64,000 bases of DNA from Siphonodentalium dalli (Eukaryota; Mollusca; Scaphopoda; Gadilida; Siphonodentaliidae). Below, in pieces: positions 1 to 13,133 of the stretch. Under the pieces are notes generated by a model. That model searched no databases, was not told where the DNA came from, and worked only from the letters and a program-made list of their open reading frames with translations. Numbering within the stretch: position 1 is the stretch's first letter; each line of letters opens with the position of its first letter. The stretch covers positions 89,518,618-89,582,617 of the forward strand of contig CP136069.1 of the NCBI GenBank assembly GCA_032622095.1, in the 5' to 3' direction. Made by a program: the position numbers and the translations under genes.

Positions 1-34
1 CCTATGGAAAACATTTACACCAGTGTAACCTAAA

Positions 35-485
35 GGTTACACTGGTGTAAATACTATAGGCAGCTCCCCCTGCGGTTGCGGGAGGAGTATAGAGTTTCAC
101 AGTTAAAACACTCTGGGCTGTGATTGGTTGCATGAATTAAATGTAAACTGTTGACAAAAATTCAAGGAATCATTCTCCCACAAACTTCATTGGCCAAGAG
201 GCCCATTCATTAAAGGTGAAGTCTGTTGTGGCTGTTTAGAAATTTTAAGTGTGATTGAAAAAATGACAATATTTTTTTAGTGCGGAACTGACCCTAGTCA
301 TGAAAAAACGAAAATTTGAAGTGGATTCCCTGCTAGACGGTGTTGATTTTTTTATTGGGAAAGTTTCCACAGATGTCAAGCTCACATAATCCGAAGGCAG
401 TTTGAACAGTTTCCATTTGACCTCTGATGCAGATCAACAAACGTTAACATTGAAGCCTATGGGAAATATTTACACCAGTGTAACC
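35..485. mobile_element. Element A, 451-bp MITE-like unit (first of 14 copies)
   Basis: It begins GGTTACACTGGTGTAAATA and ends with the exact reverse complement, giving 19-bp terminal inverted repeats, with a further matching ATAGGC just inside. Both ends are flanked by TA (TTTA on the left at spacer joints, TAAA on the right), compatible with a TA target duplication, but within an array this cannot be proved. There is no coding capacity. The 14 copies start at the positions listed for the array and all have the same orientation. The size, ends and lack of an ORF fit a miniature inverted-repeat transposon; the superfamily is not established. Confidence 0.8.
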
Positions 486-1387
486 TAAAGGGAAAAAATA
501 GCTTTTTATCATTTTTGATTCCTGGGAGTCACTTTAAAGCATTTTAATGCATTTTACAGAGCCTGGTCTTTCAGTCCAATGAATATCTCATGCTTGGTGT
601 GGCTATTCTTGCTGCTGATGTCTTCTTTCACTTACATCAGCCAAAAAAATAGTAAGATTTTTCATAAAAAATGACAATTTTTCAAGGTATTTTCAAAAAA
701 ATTCAAGGTGGTAATAGTCACATGATAATGCAAATGACCCATAACATGAGCATGTCAACGACACATATATCAATTGTTATAAGAACCTAATCTAACAAGT
801 ATTTTGGATTTTATAGCCAGTGATATACAGATATATATCATAAAAGTGTGTCATTTCCACTGGTGGGTATGGTCATTTGAAGGTTAATAGCACTAAAACT
901 TGGACACATTTAAGAAAATGCTTCAGCAATTCAAAGAGAGCATATCTTTATTCAACTAATTCAATATACACCCACATCCAGTTATCTTGGATCACCCTTG
1001 CAGACCTGAAAATGTCATATTTTATTCTTCAATGTGCTGATAAAGTCATGCGCTTGATGCTCAGCTGATCAGATCTGGACTCAATGACCTCACATCACCA
1101 GAAGTTCTCTCATGGAAAGAATATTGTACAGTCTTCCATAGCTGATCCAAGTTTGCAACACCAGACCCCTAAAACTGAGTGAAAATGGGGCCTGAACATG
1201 ACTGGTGGTGGAAAATTGTGGTTTTTTGATGAATAATTTGTTAAAGGGGGTGGGGTTAAATTGTGTGTGATAAATAAAGAACCACAGAAGTGATATTGTT
1301 TTTGAACACATTTTTTCCATTGATGGGCAATTCTGAAGAAATGTAGGGAGTTACAATTATTCCGCGAAAAAGCGGGCTATCGCTTTA
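486..1387. repeat. Spacer S, 902-bp non-inverted-repeat part of the unit (first of 13)
   Basis: This AT-rich block lies between the right end of A and the next element. It ends with a small hairpin (CCGC-GAAAAA-GCGG) followed by CTATCGCTTTA at the joint. It has two variable sites: bases 1221-1222 (GT in long units, CC in most short units) and bases 1285, 1288 and 1289 (C, A, A in long units; T, G, G in short units). I recognise no gene or RNA in it. Confidence 0.8.
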
Positions 1388-1838
1388 GGTTACACTGGTG
1401 TAAATAAGGTTCCGAGCGACATCTAGCGGATGCGGGAGGAATATATAGGAGAGAATAAAATAGACACTGGGCCCTGATTGGTCAATAGCCTTGTGTGCTT
1501 TTCACATAAAAAAATCATCACACCTCTTCCCTATGATTTCCCATAGGTAAAATAACAATTGGCACAGGAATTAACCCTTTGTAGTAAAGTTTGAATTTTT
1601 TGGTGTGGTCTAAAATATGACTGTATTTTTTTATGCGGTTCTGACACTAGTTACGAAAACATAAGATTTAAAGGCGAATTCCCTGCTAGACAGACATGAT
1701 TTTTTTGTGTAAAAAGTTTCCCAAAATGTCAATTTTTCAGATTTAAAGAAAATGTTGGACCCAACATTTATATTGCCAACACTATACGCTAAAACGTTAG
1801 CACTGAGGCCTATGGAAAACATTTACACCAGTGTAACC
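1388..1838. mobile_element. Element B, 451-bp paralogue of element A (first of 6 complete copies)
   Basis: It has the same terminal repeat as A (GGTTACACTGGTGTAAAT) and exactly the same length, but the inside is diverged. Shared islands in the same order include 'gcgggagga', 'tgattggt', 'ttccctgctagac' and 'aagtttcc'. Complete copies start at 1388, 4549, 9063, 10871, 12679 and 15840; the tail of another occupies 1-30. Each is joined to the following A by only TAAA. B looks like an older sister subfamily of A captured into the repeat unit. Confidence 0.8.
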
Positions 1839-1842
1839 TAAA

Positions 1843-3195
1843 GGTTACACTGGTGTAAATACTATAGGCAGCTCCCCCTGCGGTTGCGGGAGGAGTATAG
1901 AGTTTCACAGTTAAAACACTCTGGGCTGTGATTGGTTGCATGAATTAAATGTAAACTGTTGACAAAAATTCAAGGAATCATTCTCCCACAAACTTCATTG
2001 GCCAAGAGGCCCATTCATTAAAGGTGAAGTCTGTTGTGGCTGTTTAGAAATTTTAAGTGTGATTGAAAAAATGACAATATTTTTTTAGTGCGGAACTGAC
2101 CCTAGTCATGAAAAAACGAAAATTTGAAGTGGATTCCCTGCTAGACGGTGTTGATTTTTTTATTGGGAAAGTTTCCACAGATGTCAAGCTCACATAATCC
2201 GAAGGCAGTTTGAACAGTTTCCATTTGACCTCTGATGCAGATCAACAAACGTTAACATTGAAGCCTATGGGAAATATTTACACCAGTGTAACCTAAAGGG
2301 AAAAAATAGCTTTTTATCATTTTTGATTCCTGGGAGTCACTTTAAAGCATTTTAATGCATTTTACAGAGCCTGGTCTTTCAGTCCAATGAATATCTCATG
2401 CTTGGTGTGGCTATTCTTGCTGCTGATGTCTTCTTTCACTTACATCAGCCAAAAAAATAGTAAGATTTTTCATAAAAAATGACAATTTTTCAAGGTATTT
2501 TCAAAAAAATTCAAGGTGGTAATAGTCACATGATAATGCAAATGACCCATAACATGAGCATGTCAACGACACATATATCAATTGTTATAAGAACCTAATC
2601 TAACAAGTATTTTGGATTTTATAGCCAGTGATATACAGATATATATCATAAAAGTGTGTCATTTCCACTGGTGGGTATGGTCATTTGAAGGTTAATAGCA
2701 CTAAAACTTGGACACATTTAAGAAAATGCTTCAGCAATTCAAAGAGAGCATATCTTTATTCAACTAATTCAATATACACCCACATCCAGTTATCTTGGAT
2801 CACCCTTGCAGACCTGAAAATGTCATATTTTATTCTTCAATGTGCTGATAAAGTCATGCGCTTGATGCTCAGCTGATCAGATCTGGACTCAATGACCTCA
2901 CATCACCAGAAGTTCTCTCATGGAAAGAATATTGTACAGTCTTCCATAGCTGATCCAAGTTTGCAACACCAGACCCCTAAAACTGAGTGAAAATGGGGCC
3001 TGAACATGACTGGTGGTGGAAAATTGTGGTTTTTTGATGAATAATTTGTTAAAGGGGGTGGGGTTAAATTGTGTGTGATAAATAAAGAACCATAGGGGTG
3101 ATATTGTTTTTGAACACATTTTTTCCATTGATGGGCAATTCTGAAGAAATGTAGGGAGTTACAATTATTCCGCGAAAAAGCGGGCTATCGCTTTA
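1843..3195. repeat. Array unit 2, short (A-S), recombinant spacer
   Basis: 1353 bp without B. The spacer has GT at 3029-3030 like long units, but T/G/G from 3093 like short units. It is the only mixed unit in the window. Confidence 0.95.
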
Positions 3196-5003
3196 GGTTA
3201 CACTGGTGTAAATACTATAGGCAGCTCCCCCTGCGGTTGCGGGAGGAGTATAGAGTTTCACAGTTAAAACACTCTGGGCTGTGATTGGTTGCATGAATTA
3301 AATGTAAACTGTTGACAAAAATTCAAGGAATCATTCTCCCACAAACTTCATTGGCCAAGAGGCCCATTCATTAAAGGTGAAGTCTGTTGTGGCTGTTTAG
3401 AAATTTTAAGTGTGATTGAAAAAATGACAATATTTTTTTAGTGCGGAACTGACCCTAGTCATGAAAAAACGAAAATTTGAAGTGGATTCCCTGCTAGACG
3501 GTGTTGATTTTTTTATTGGGAAAGTTTCCACAGATGTCAAGCTCACATAATCCGAAGGCAGTTTGAACAGTTTCCATTTGACCTCTGATGCAGATCAACA
3601 AACGTTAACATTGAAGCCTATGGGAAATATTTACACCAGTGTAACCTAAAGGGAAAAAATAGCTTTTTATCATTTTTGATTCCTGGGAGTCACTTTAAAG
3701 CATTTTAATGCATTTTACAGAGCCTGGTCTTTCAGTCCAATGAATATCTCATGCTTGGTGTGGCTATTCTTGCTGCTGATGTCTTCTTTCACTTACATCA
3801 GCCAAAAAAATAGTAAGATTTTTCATAAAAAATGACAATTTTTCAAGGTATTTTCAAAAAAATTCAAGGTGGTAATAGTCACATGATAATGCAAATGACC
3901 CATAACATGAGCATGTCAACGACACATATATCAATTGTTATAAGAACCTAATCTAACAAGTATTTTGGATTTTATAGCCAGTGATATACAGATATATATC
4001 ATAAAAGTGTGTCATTTCCACTGGTGGGTATGGTCATTTGAAGGTTAATAGCACTAAAACTTGGACACATTTAAGAAAATGCTTCAGCAATTCAAAGAGA
4101 GCATATCTTTATTCAACTAATTCAATATACACCCACATCCAGTTATCTTGGATCACCCTTGCAGACCTGAAAATGTCATATTTTATTCTTCAATGTGCTG
4201 ATAAAGTCATGCGCTTGATGCTCAGCTGATCAGATCTGGACTCAATGACCTCACATCACCAGAAGTTCTCTCATGGAAAGAATATTGTACAGTCTTCCAT
4301 AGCTGATCCAAGTTTGCAACACCAGACCCCTAAAACTGAGTGAAAATGGGGCCTGAACATGACTGGTGGTGGAAAATTGTGGTTTTTTGATGAATAATTT
4401 GTTAAAGGGGGTGGGGTTAAATTGTGTGTGATAAATAAAGAACCACAGAAGTGATATTGTTTTTGAACACATTTTTTCCATTGATGGGCAATTCTGAAGA
4501 AATGTAGGGAGTTACAATTATTCCGCGAAAAAGCGGGCTATCGCTTTAGGTTACACTGGTGTAAATAAGGTTCCGAGCGACATCTAGCGGATGCGGGAGG
4601 AATATATAGGAGAGAATAAAATAGACACTGGGCCCTGATTGGTCAATAGCCTTGTGTGCTTTTCACATAAAAAAATCATCACACCTCTTCCCTATGATTT
4701 CCCATAGGTAAAATAACAATTGGCACAGGAATTAACCCTTTGTAGTAAAGTTTGAATTTTTTGGTGTGGTCTAAAATATGACTGTATTTTTTTATGCGGT
4801 TCTGACACTAGTTACGAAAACATAAGATTTAAAGGCGAATTCCCTGCTAGACAGACATGATTTTTTTGTGTAAAAAGTTTCCCAAAATGTCAATTTTTCA
4901 GATTTAAAGAAAATGTTGGACCCAACATTTATATTGCCAACACTATACGCTAAAACGTTAGCACTGAGGCCTATGGAAAACATTTACACCAGTGTAACCT
5001 AAA
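3196..5003. repeat. Array unit 3, long (A-S-B)
   Basis: 1808 bp, long-type spacer, B at 4549-4999. Confidence 0.95.
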
Positions 5004-6356
5004 GGTTACACTGGTGTAAATACTATAGGCAGCTCCCCCTGCGGTTGCGGGAGGAGTATAGAGTTTCACAGTTAAAACACTCTGGGCTGTGATTGGTTGC
5101 ATGAATTAAATGTAAACTGTTGACAAAAATTCAAGGAATCATTCTCCCACAAACTTCATTGGCCAAGAGGCCCATTCATTAAAGGTGAAGTCTGTTGTGG
5201 CTGTTTAGAAATTTTAAGTGTGATTGAAAAAATGACAATATTTTTTTAGTGCGGAACTGACCCTAGTCATGAAAAAACGAAAATTTGAAGTGGATTCCCT
5301 GCTAGACGGTGTTGATTTTTTTATTGGGAAAGTTTCCACAGATGTCAAGCTCACATAATCCGAAGGCAGTTTGAACAGTTTCCATTTGACCTCTGATGCA
5401 GATCAACAAACGTTAACATTGAAGCCTATGGGAAATATTTACACCAGTGTAACCTAAAGGGAAAAAATAGCTTTTTATCATTTTTGATTCCTGGGAGTCA
5501 CTTTAAAGCATTTTAATGCATTTTACAGAGCCTGGTCTTTCAGTCCAATGAATATCTCATGCTTGGTGTGGCTATTCTTGCTGCTGATGTCTTCTTTCAC
5601 TTACATCAGCCAAAAAAATAGTAAGATTTTTCATAAAAAATGACAATTTTTCAAGGTATTTTCAAAAAAATTCAAGGTGGTAATAGTCACATGATAATGC
5701 AAATGACCCATAACATGAGCATGTCAACGACACATATATCAATTGTTATAAGAACCTAATCTAACAAGTATTTTGGATTTTATAGCCAGTGATATACAGA
5801 TATATATCATAAAAGTGTGTCATTTCCACTGGTGGGTATGGTCATTTGAAGGTTAATAGCACTAAAACTTGGACACATTTAAGAAAATGCTTCAGCAATT
5901 CAAAGAGAGCATATCTTTATTCAACTAATTCAATATACACCCACATCCAGTTATCTTGGATCACCCTTGCAGACCTGAAAATGTCATATTTTATTCTTCA
6001 ATGTGCTGATAAAGTCATGCGCTTGATGCTCAGCTGATCAGATCTGGACTCAATGACCTCACATCACCAGAAGTTCTCTCATGGAAAGAATATTGTACAG
6101 TCTTCCATAGCTGATCCAAGTTTGCAACACCAGACCCCTAAAACTGAGTGAAAATGGGGCCTGAACATGACTGGTGGTGGAAAATTGTGCCTTTTTGATG
6201 AATAATTTGTTAAAGGGGGTGGGGTTAAATTGTGTGTGATAAATAAAGAACCATAGGGGTGATATTGTTTTTGAACACATTTTTTCCATTGATGGGCAAT
6301 TCTGAAGAAATGTAGGGAGTTACAATTATTCCGCGAAAAAGCGGGCTATCGCTTTA
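5004..6356. repeat. Array unit 4, short (A-S)
   Basis: 1353 bp, short-type spacer (CC and T/G/G), no B. Confidence 0.95.
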
Positions 6357-7709
6357 GGTTACACTGGTGTAAATACTATAGGCAGCTCCCCCTGCGGTTG
6401 CGGGAGGAGTATAGAGTTTCACAGTTAAAACACTCTGGGCTGTGATTGGTTGCATGAATTAAATGTAAACTGTTGACAAAAATTCAAGGAATCATTCTCC
6501 CACAAACTTCATTGGCCAAGAGGCCCATTCATTAAAGGTGAAGTCTGTTGTGGCTGTTTAGAAATTTTAAGTGTGATTGAAAAAATGACAATATTTTTTT
6601 AGTGCGGAACTGACCCTAGTCATGAAAAAACGAAAATTTGAAGTGGATTCCCTGCTAGACGGTGTTGATTTTTTTATTGGGAAAGTTTCCACAGATGTCA
6701 AGCTCACATAATCCGAAGGCAGTTTGAACAGTTTCCATTTGACCTCTGATGCAGATCAACAAACGTTAACATTGAAGCCTATGGGAAATATTTACACCAG
6801 TGTAACCTAAAGGGAAAAAATAGCTTTTTATCATTTTTGATTCCTGGGAGTCACTTTAAAGCATTTTAATGCATTTTACAGAGCCTGGTCTTTCAGTCCA
6901 ATGAATATCTCATGCTTGGTGTGGCTATTCTTGCTGCTGATGTCTTCTTTCACTTACATCAGCCAAAAAAATAGTAAGATTTTTCATAAAAAATGACAAT
7001 TTTTCAAGGTATTTTCAAAAAAATTCAAGGTGGTAATAGTCACATGATAATGCAAATGACCCATAACATGAGCATGTCAACGACACATATATCAATTGTT
7101 ATAAGAACCTAATCTAACAAGTATTTTGGATTTTATAGCCAGTGATATACAGATATATATCATAAAAGTGTGTCATTTCCACTGGTGGGTATGGTCATTT
7201 GAAGGTTAATAGCACTAAAACTTGGACACATTTAAGAAAATGCTTCAGCAATTCAAAGAGAGCATATCTTTATTCAACTAATTCAATATACACCCACATC
7301 CAGTTATCTTGGATCACCCTTGCAGACCTGAAAATGTCATATTTTATTCTTCAATGTGCTGATAAAGTCATGCGCTTGATGCTCAGCTGATCAGATCTGG
7401 ACTCAATGACCTCACATCACCAGAAGTTCTCTCATGGAAAGAATATTGTACAGTCTTCCATAGCTGATCCAAGTTTGCAACACCAGACCCCTAAAACTGA
7501 GTGAAAATGGGGCCTGAACATGACTGGTGGTGGAAAATTGTGCCTTTTTGATGAATAATTTGTTAAAGGGGGTGGGGTTAAATTGTGTGTGATAAATAAA
7601 GAACCATAGGGGTGATATTGTTTTTGAACACATTTTTTCCATTGATGGGCAATTCTGAAGAAATGTAGGGAGTTACAATTATTCCGCGAAAAAGCGGGCT
7701 ATCGCTTTA
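6357..7709. repeat. Array unit 5, short (A-S)
   Basis: 1353 bp, short-type spacer, no B. Confidence 0.95.
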
Positions 7710-9517
7710 GGTTACACTGGTGTAAATACTATAGGCAGCTCCCCCTGCGGTTGCGGGAGGAGTATAGAGTTTCACAGTTAAAACACTCTGGGCTGTGATT
7801 GGTTGCATGAATTAAATGTAAACTGTTGACAAAAATTCAAGGAATCATTCTCCCACAAACTTCATTGGCCAAGAGGCCCATTCATTAAAGGTGAAGTCTG
7901 TTGTGGCTGTTTAGAAATTTTAAGTGTGATTGAAAAAATGACAATATTTTTTTAGTGCGGAACTGACCCTAGTCATGAAAAAACGAAAATTTGAAGTGGA
8001 TTCCCTGCTAGACGGTGTTGATTTTTTTATTGGGAAAGTTTCCACAGATGTCAAGCTCACATAATCCGAAGGCAGTTTGAACAGTTTCCATTTGACCTCT
8101 GATGCAGATCAACAAACGTTAACATTGAAGCCTATGGGAAATATTTACACCAGTGTAACCTAAAGGGAAAAAATAGCTTTTTATCATTTTTGATTCCTGG
8201 GAGTCACTTTAAAGCATTTTAATGCATTTTACAGAGCCTGGTCTTTCAGTCCAATGAATATCTCATGCTTGGTGTGGCTATTCTTGCTGCTGATGTCTTC
8301 TTTCACTTACATCAGCCAAAAAAATAGTAAGATTTTTCATAAAAAATGACAATTTTTCAAGGTATTTTCAAAAAAATTCAAGGTGGTAATAGTCACATGA
8401 TAATGCAAATGACCCATAACATGAGCATGTCAACGACACATATATCAATTGTTATAAGAACCTAATCTAACAAGTATTTTGGATTTTATAGCCAGTGATA
8501 TACAGATATATATCATAAAAGTGTGTCATTTCCACTGGTGGGTATGGTCATTTGAAGGTTAATAGCACTAAAACTTGGACACATTTAAGAAAATGCTTCA
8601 GCAATTCAAAGAGAGCATATCTTTATTCAACTAATTCAATATACACCCACATCCAGTTATCTTGGATCACCCTTGCAGACCTGAAAATGTCATATTTTAT
8701 TCTTCAATGTGCTGATAAAGTCATGCGCTTGATGCTCAGCTGATCAGATCTGGACTCAATGACCTCACATCACCAGAAGTTCTCTCATGGAAAGAATATT
8801 GTACAGTCTTCCATAGCTGATCCAAGTTTGCAACACCAGACCCCTAAAACTGAGTGAAAATGGGGCCTGAACATGACTGGTGGTGGAAAATTGTGGTTTT
8901 TTGATGAATAATTTGTTAAAGGGGGTGGGGTTAAATTGTGTGTGATAAATAAAGAACCACAGAAGTGATATTGTTTTTGAACACATTTTTTCCATTGATG
9001 GGCAATTCTGAAGAAATGTAGGGAGTTACAATTATTCCGCGAAAAAGCGGGCTATCGCTTTAGGTTACACTGGTGTAAATAAGGTTCCGAGCGACATCTA
9101 GCGGATGCGGGAGGAATATATAGGAGAGAATAAAATAGACACTGGGCCCTGATTGGTCAATAGCCTTGTGTGCTTTTCACATAAAAAAATCATCACACCT
9201 CTTCCCTATGATTTCCCATAGGTAAAATAACAATTGGCACAGGAATTAACCCTTTGTAGTAAAGTTTGAATTTTTTGGTGTGGTCTAAAATATGACTGTA
9301 TTTTTTTATGCGGTTCTGACACTAGTTACGAAAACATAAGATTTAAAGGCGAATTCCCTGCTAGACAGACATGATTTTTTTGTGTAAAAAGTTTCCCAAA
9401 ATGTCAATTTTTCAGATTTAAAGAAAATGTTGGACCCAACATTTATATTGCCAACACTATACGCTAAAACGTTAGCACTGAGGCCTATGGAAAACATTTA
9501 CACCAGTGTAACCTAAA
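7710..9517. repeat. Array unit 6, long (A-S-B)
   Basis: 1808 bp, long-type spacer, B at 9063-9513. Confidence 0.95.
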
Positions 9518-11325
9518 GGTTACACTGGTGTAAATACTATAGGCAGCTCCCCCTGCGGTTGCGGGAGGAGTATAGAGTTTCACAGTTAAAACACTCTGGG
9601 CTGTGATTGGTTGCATGAATTAAATGTAAACTGTTGACAAAAATTCAAGGAATCATTCTCCCACAAACTTCATTGGCCAAGAGGCCCATTCATTAAAGGT
9701 GAAGTCTGTTGTGGCTGTTTAGAAATTTTAAGTGTGATTGAAAAAATGACAATATTTTTTTAGTGCGGAACTGACCCTAGTCATGAAAAAACGAAAATTT
9801 GAAGTGGATTCCCTGCTAGACGGTGTTGATTTTTTTATTGGGAAAGTTTCCACAGATGTCAAGCTCACATAATCCGAAGGCAGTTTGAACAGTTTCCATT
9901 TGACCTCTGATGCAGATCAACAAACGTTAACATTGAAGCCTATGGGAAATATTTACACCAGTGTAACCTAAAGGGAAAAAATAGCTTTTTATCATTTTTG
10001 ATTCCTGGGAGTCACTTTAAAGCATTTTAATGCATTTTACAGAGCCTGGTCTTTCAGTCCAATGAATATCTCATGCTTGGTGTGGCTATTCTTGCTGCTG
10101 ATGTCTTCTTTCACTTACATCAGCCAAAAAAATAGTAAGATTTTTCATAAAAAATGACAATTTTTCAAGGTATTTTCAAAAAAATTCAAGGTGGTAATAG
10201 TCACATGATAATGCAAATGACCCATAACATGAGCATGTCAACGACACATATATCAATTGTTATAAGAACCTAATCTAACAAGTATTTTGGATTTTATAGC
10301 CAGTGATATACAGATATATATCATAAAAGTGTGTCATTTCCACTGGTGGGTATGGTCATTTGAAGGTTAATAGCACTAAAACTTGGACACATTTAAGAAA
10401 ATGCTTCAGCAATTCAAAGAGAGCATATCTTTATTCAACTAATTCAATATACACCCACATCCAGTTATCTTGGATCACCCTTGCAGACCTGAAAATGTCA
10501 TATTTTATTCTTCAATGTGCTGATAAAGTCATGCGCTTGATGCTCAGCTGATCAGATCTGGACTCAATGACCTCACATCACCAGAAGTTCTCTCATGGAA
10601 AGAATATTGTACAGTCTTCCATAGCTGATCCAAGTTTGCAACACCAGACCCCTAAAACTGAGTGAAAATGGGGCCTGAACATGACTGGTGGTGGAAAATT
10701 GTGGTTTTTTGATGAATAATTTGTTAAAGGGGGTGGGGTTAAATTGTGTGTGATAAATAAAGAACCACAGAAGTGATATTGTTTTTGAACACATTTTTTC
10801 CATTGATGGGCAATTCTGAAGAAATGTAGGGAGTTACAATTATTCCGCGAAAAAGCGGGCTATCGCTTTAGGTTACACTGGTGTAAATAAGGTTCCGAGC
10901 GACATCTAGCGGATGCGGGAGGAATATATAGGAGAGAATAAAATAGACACTGGGCCCTGATTGGTCAATAGCCTTGTGTGCTTTTCACATAAAAAAATCA
11001 TCACACCTCTTCCCTATGATTTCCCATAGGTAAAATAACAATTGGCACAGGAATTAACCCTTTGTAGTAAAGTTTGAATTTTTTGGTGTGGTCTAAAATA
11101 TGACTGTATTTTTTTATGCGGTTCTGACACTAGTTACGAAAACATAAGATTTAAAGGCGAATTCCCTGCTAGACAGACATGATTTTTTTGTGTAAAAAGT
11201 TTCCCAAAATGTCAATTTTTCAGATTTAAAGAAAATGTTGGACCCAACATTTATATTGCCAACACTATACGCTAAAACGTTAGCACTGAGGCCTATGGAA
11301 AACATTTACACCAGTGTAACCTAAA
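9518..11325. repeat. Array unit 7, long (A-S-B)
   Basis: 1808 bp, long-type spacer, B at 10871-11321. Confidence 0.95.
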
Positions 11326-13133
11326 GGTTACACTGGTGTAAATACTATAGGCAGCTCCCCCTGCGGTTGCGGGAGGAGTATAGAGTTTCACAGTTAAAAC
11401 ACTCTGGGCTGTGATTGGTTGCATGAATTAAATGTAAACTGTTGACAAAAATTCAAGGAATCATTCTCCCACAAACTTCATTGGCCAAGAGGCCCATTCA
11501 TTAAAGGTGAAGTCTGTTGTGGCTGTTTAGAAATTTTAAGTGTGATTGAAAAAATGACAATATTTTTTTAGTGCGGAACTGACCCTAGTCATGAAAAAAC
11601 GAAAATTTGAAGTGGATTCCCTGCTAGACGGTGTTGATTTTTTTATTGGGAAAGTTTCCACAGATGTCAAGCTCACATAATCCGAAGGCAGTTTGAACAG
11701 TTTCCATTTGACCTCTGATGCAGATCAACAAACGTTAACATTGAAGCCTATGGGAAATATTTACACCAGTGTAACCTAAAGGGAAAAAATAGCTTTTTAT
11801 CATTTTTGATTCCTGGGAGTCACTTTAAAGCATTTTAATGCATTTTACAGAGCCTGGTCTTTCAGTCCAATGAATATCTCATGCTTGGTGTGGCTATTCT
11901 TGCTGCTGATGTCTTCTTTCACTTACATCAGCCAAAAAAATAGTAAGATTTTTCATAAAAAATGACAATTTTTCAAGGTATTTTCAAAAAAATTCAAGGT
12001 GGTAATAGTCACATGATAATGCAAATGACCCATAACATGAGCATGTCAACGACACATATATCAATTGTTATAAGAACCTAATCTAACAAGTATTTTGGAT
12101 TTTATAGCCAGTGATATACAGATATATATCATAAAAGTGTGTCATTTCCACTGGTGGGTATGGTCATTTGAAGGTTAATAGCACTAAAACTTGGACACAT
12201 TTAAGAAAATGCTTCAGCAATTCAAAGAGAGCATATCTTTATTCAACTAATTCAATATACACCCACATCCAGTTATCTTGGATCACCCTTGCAGACCTGA
12301 AAATGTCATATTTTATTCTTCAATGTGCTGATAAAGTCATGCGCTTGATGCTCAGCTGATCAGATCTGGACTCAATGACCTCACATCACCAGAAGTTCTC
12401 TCATGGAAAGAATATTGTACAGTCTTCCATAGCTGATCCAAGTTTGCAACACCAGACCCCTAAAACTGAGTGAAAATGGGGCCTGAACATGACTGGTGGT
12501 GGAAAATTGTGGTTTTTTGATGAATAATTTGTTAAAGGGGGTGGGGTTAAATTGTGTGTGATAAATAAAGAACCACAGAAGTGATATTGTTTTTGAACAC
12601 ATTTTTTCCATTGATGGGCAATTCTGAAGAAATGTAGGGAGTTACAATTATTCCGCGAAAAAGCGGGCTATCGCTTTAGGTTACACTGGTGTAAATAAGG
12701 TTCCGAGCGACATCTAGCGGATGCGGGAGGAATATATAGGAGAGAATAAAATAGACACTGGGCCCTGATTGGTCAATAGCCTTGTGTGCTTTTCACATAA
12801 AAAAATCATCACACCTCTTCCCTATGATTTCCCATAGGTAAAATAACAATTGGCACAGGAATTAACCCTTTGTAGTAAAGTTTGAATTTTTTGGTGTGGT
12901 CTAAAATATGACTGTATTTTTTTATGCGGTTCTGACACTAGTTACGAAAACATAAGATTTAAAGGCGAATTCCCTGCTAGACAGACATGATTTTTTTGTG
13001 TAAAAAGTTTCCCAAAATGTCAATTTTTCAGATTTAAAGAAAATGTTGGACCCAACATTTATATTGCCAACACTATACGCTAAAACGTTAGCACTGAGGC
13101 CTATGGAAAACATTTACACCAGTGTAACCTAAA
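11326..13133. repeat. Array unit 8, long (A-S-B)
   Basis: 1808 bp, long-type spacer, B at 12679-13129. This is the third long unit in a row. Confidence 0.95.

Larger units (their letters stand above)
35..1842. repeat. Array unit 1, long (A-S-B)
   Basis: 1808 bp, with spacer variant GT and C/A/A. B lies at 1388-1838. Confidence 0.95.

Noticed and set aside
1360-1387. Helitron 3' end (hairpin CCGC-GAAAAA-GCGG before the element joint)
   Set aside because: The hairpin has only four base pairs and is followed by CTATCG rather than CTRR at an A/T insertion site.
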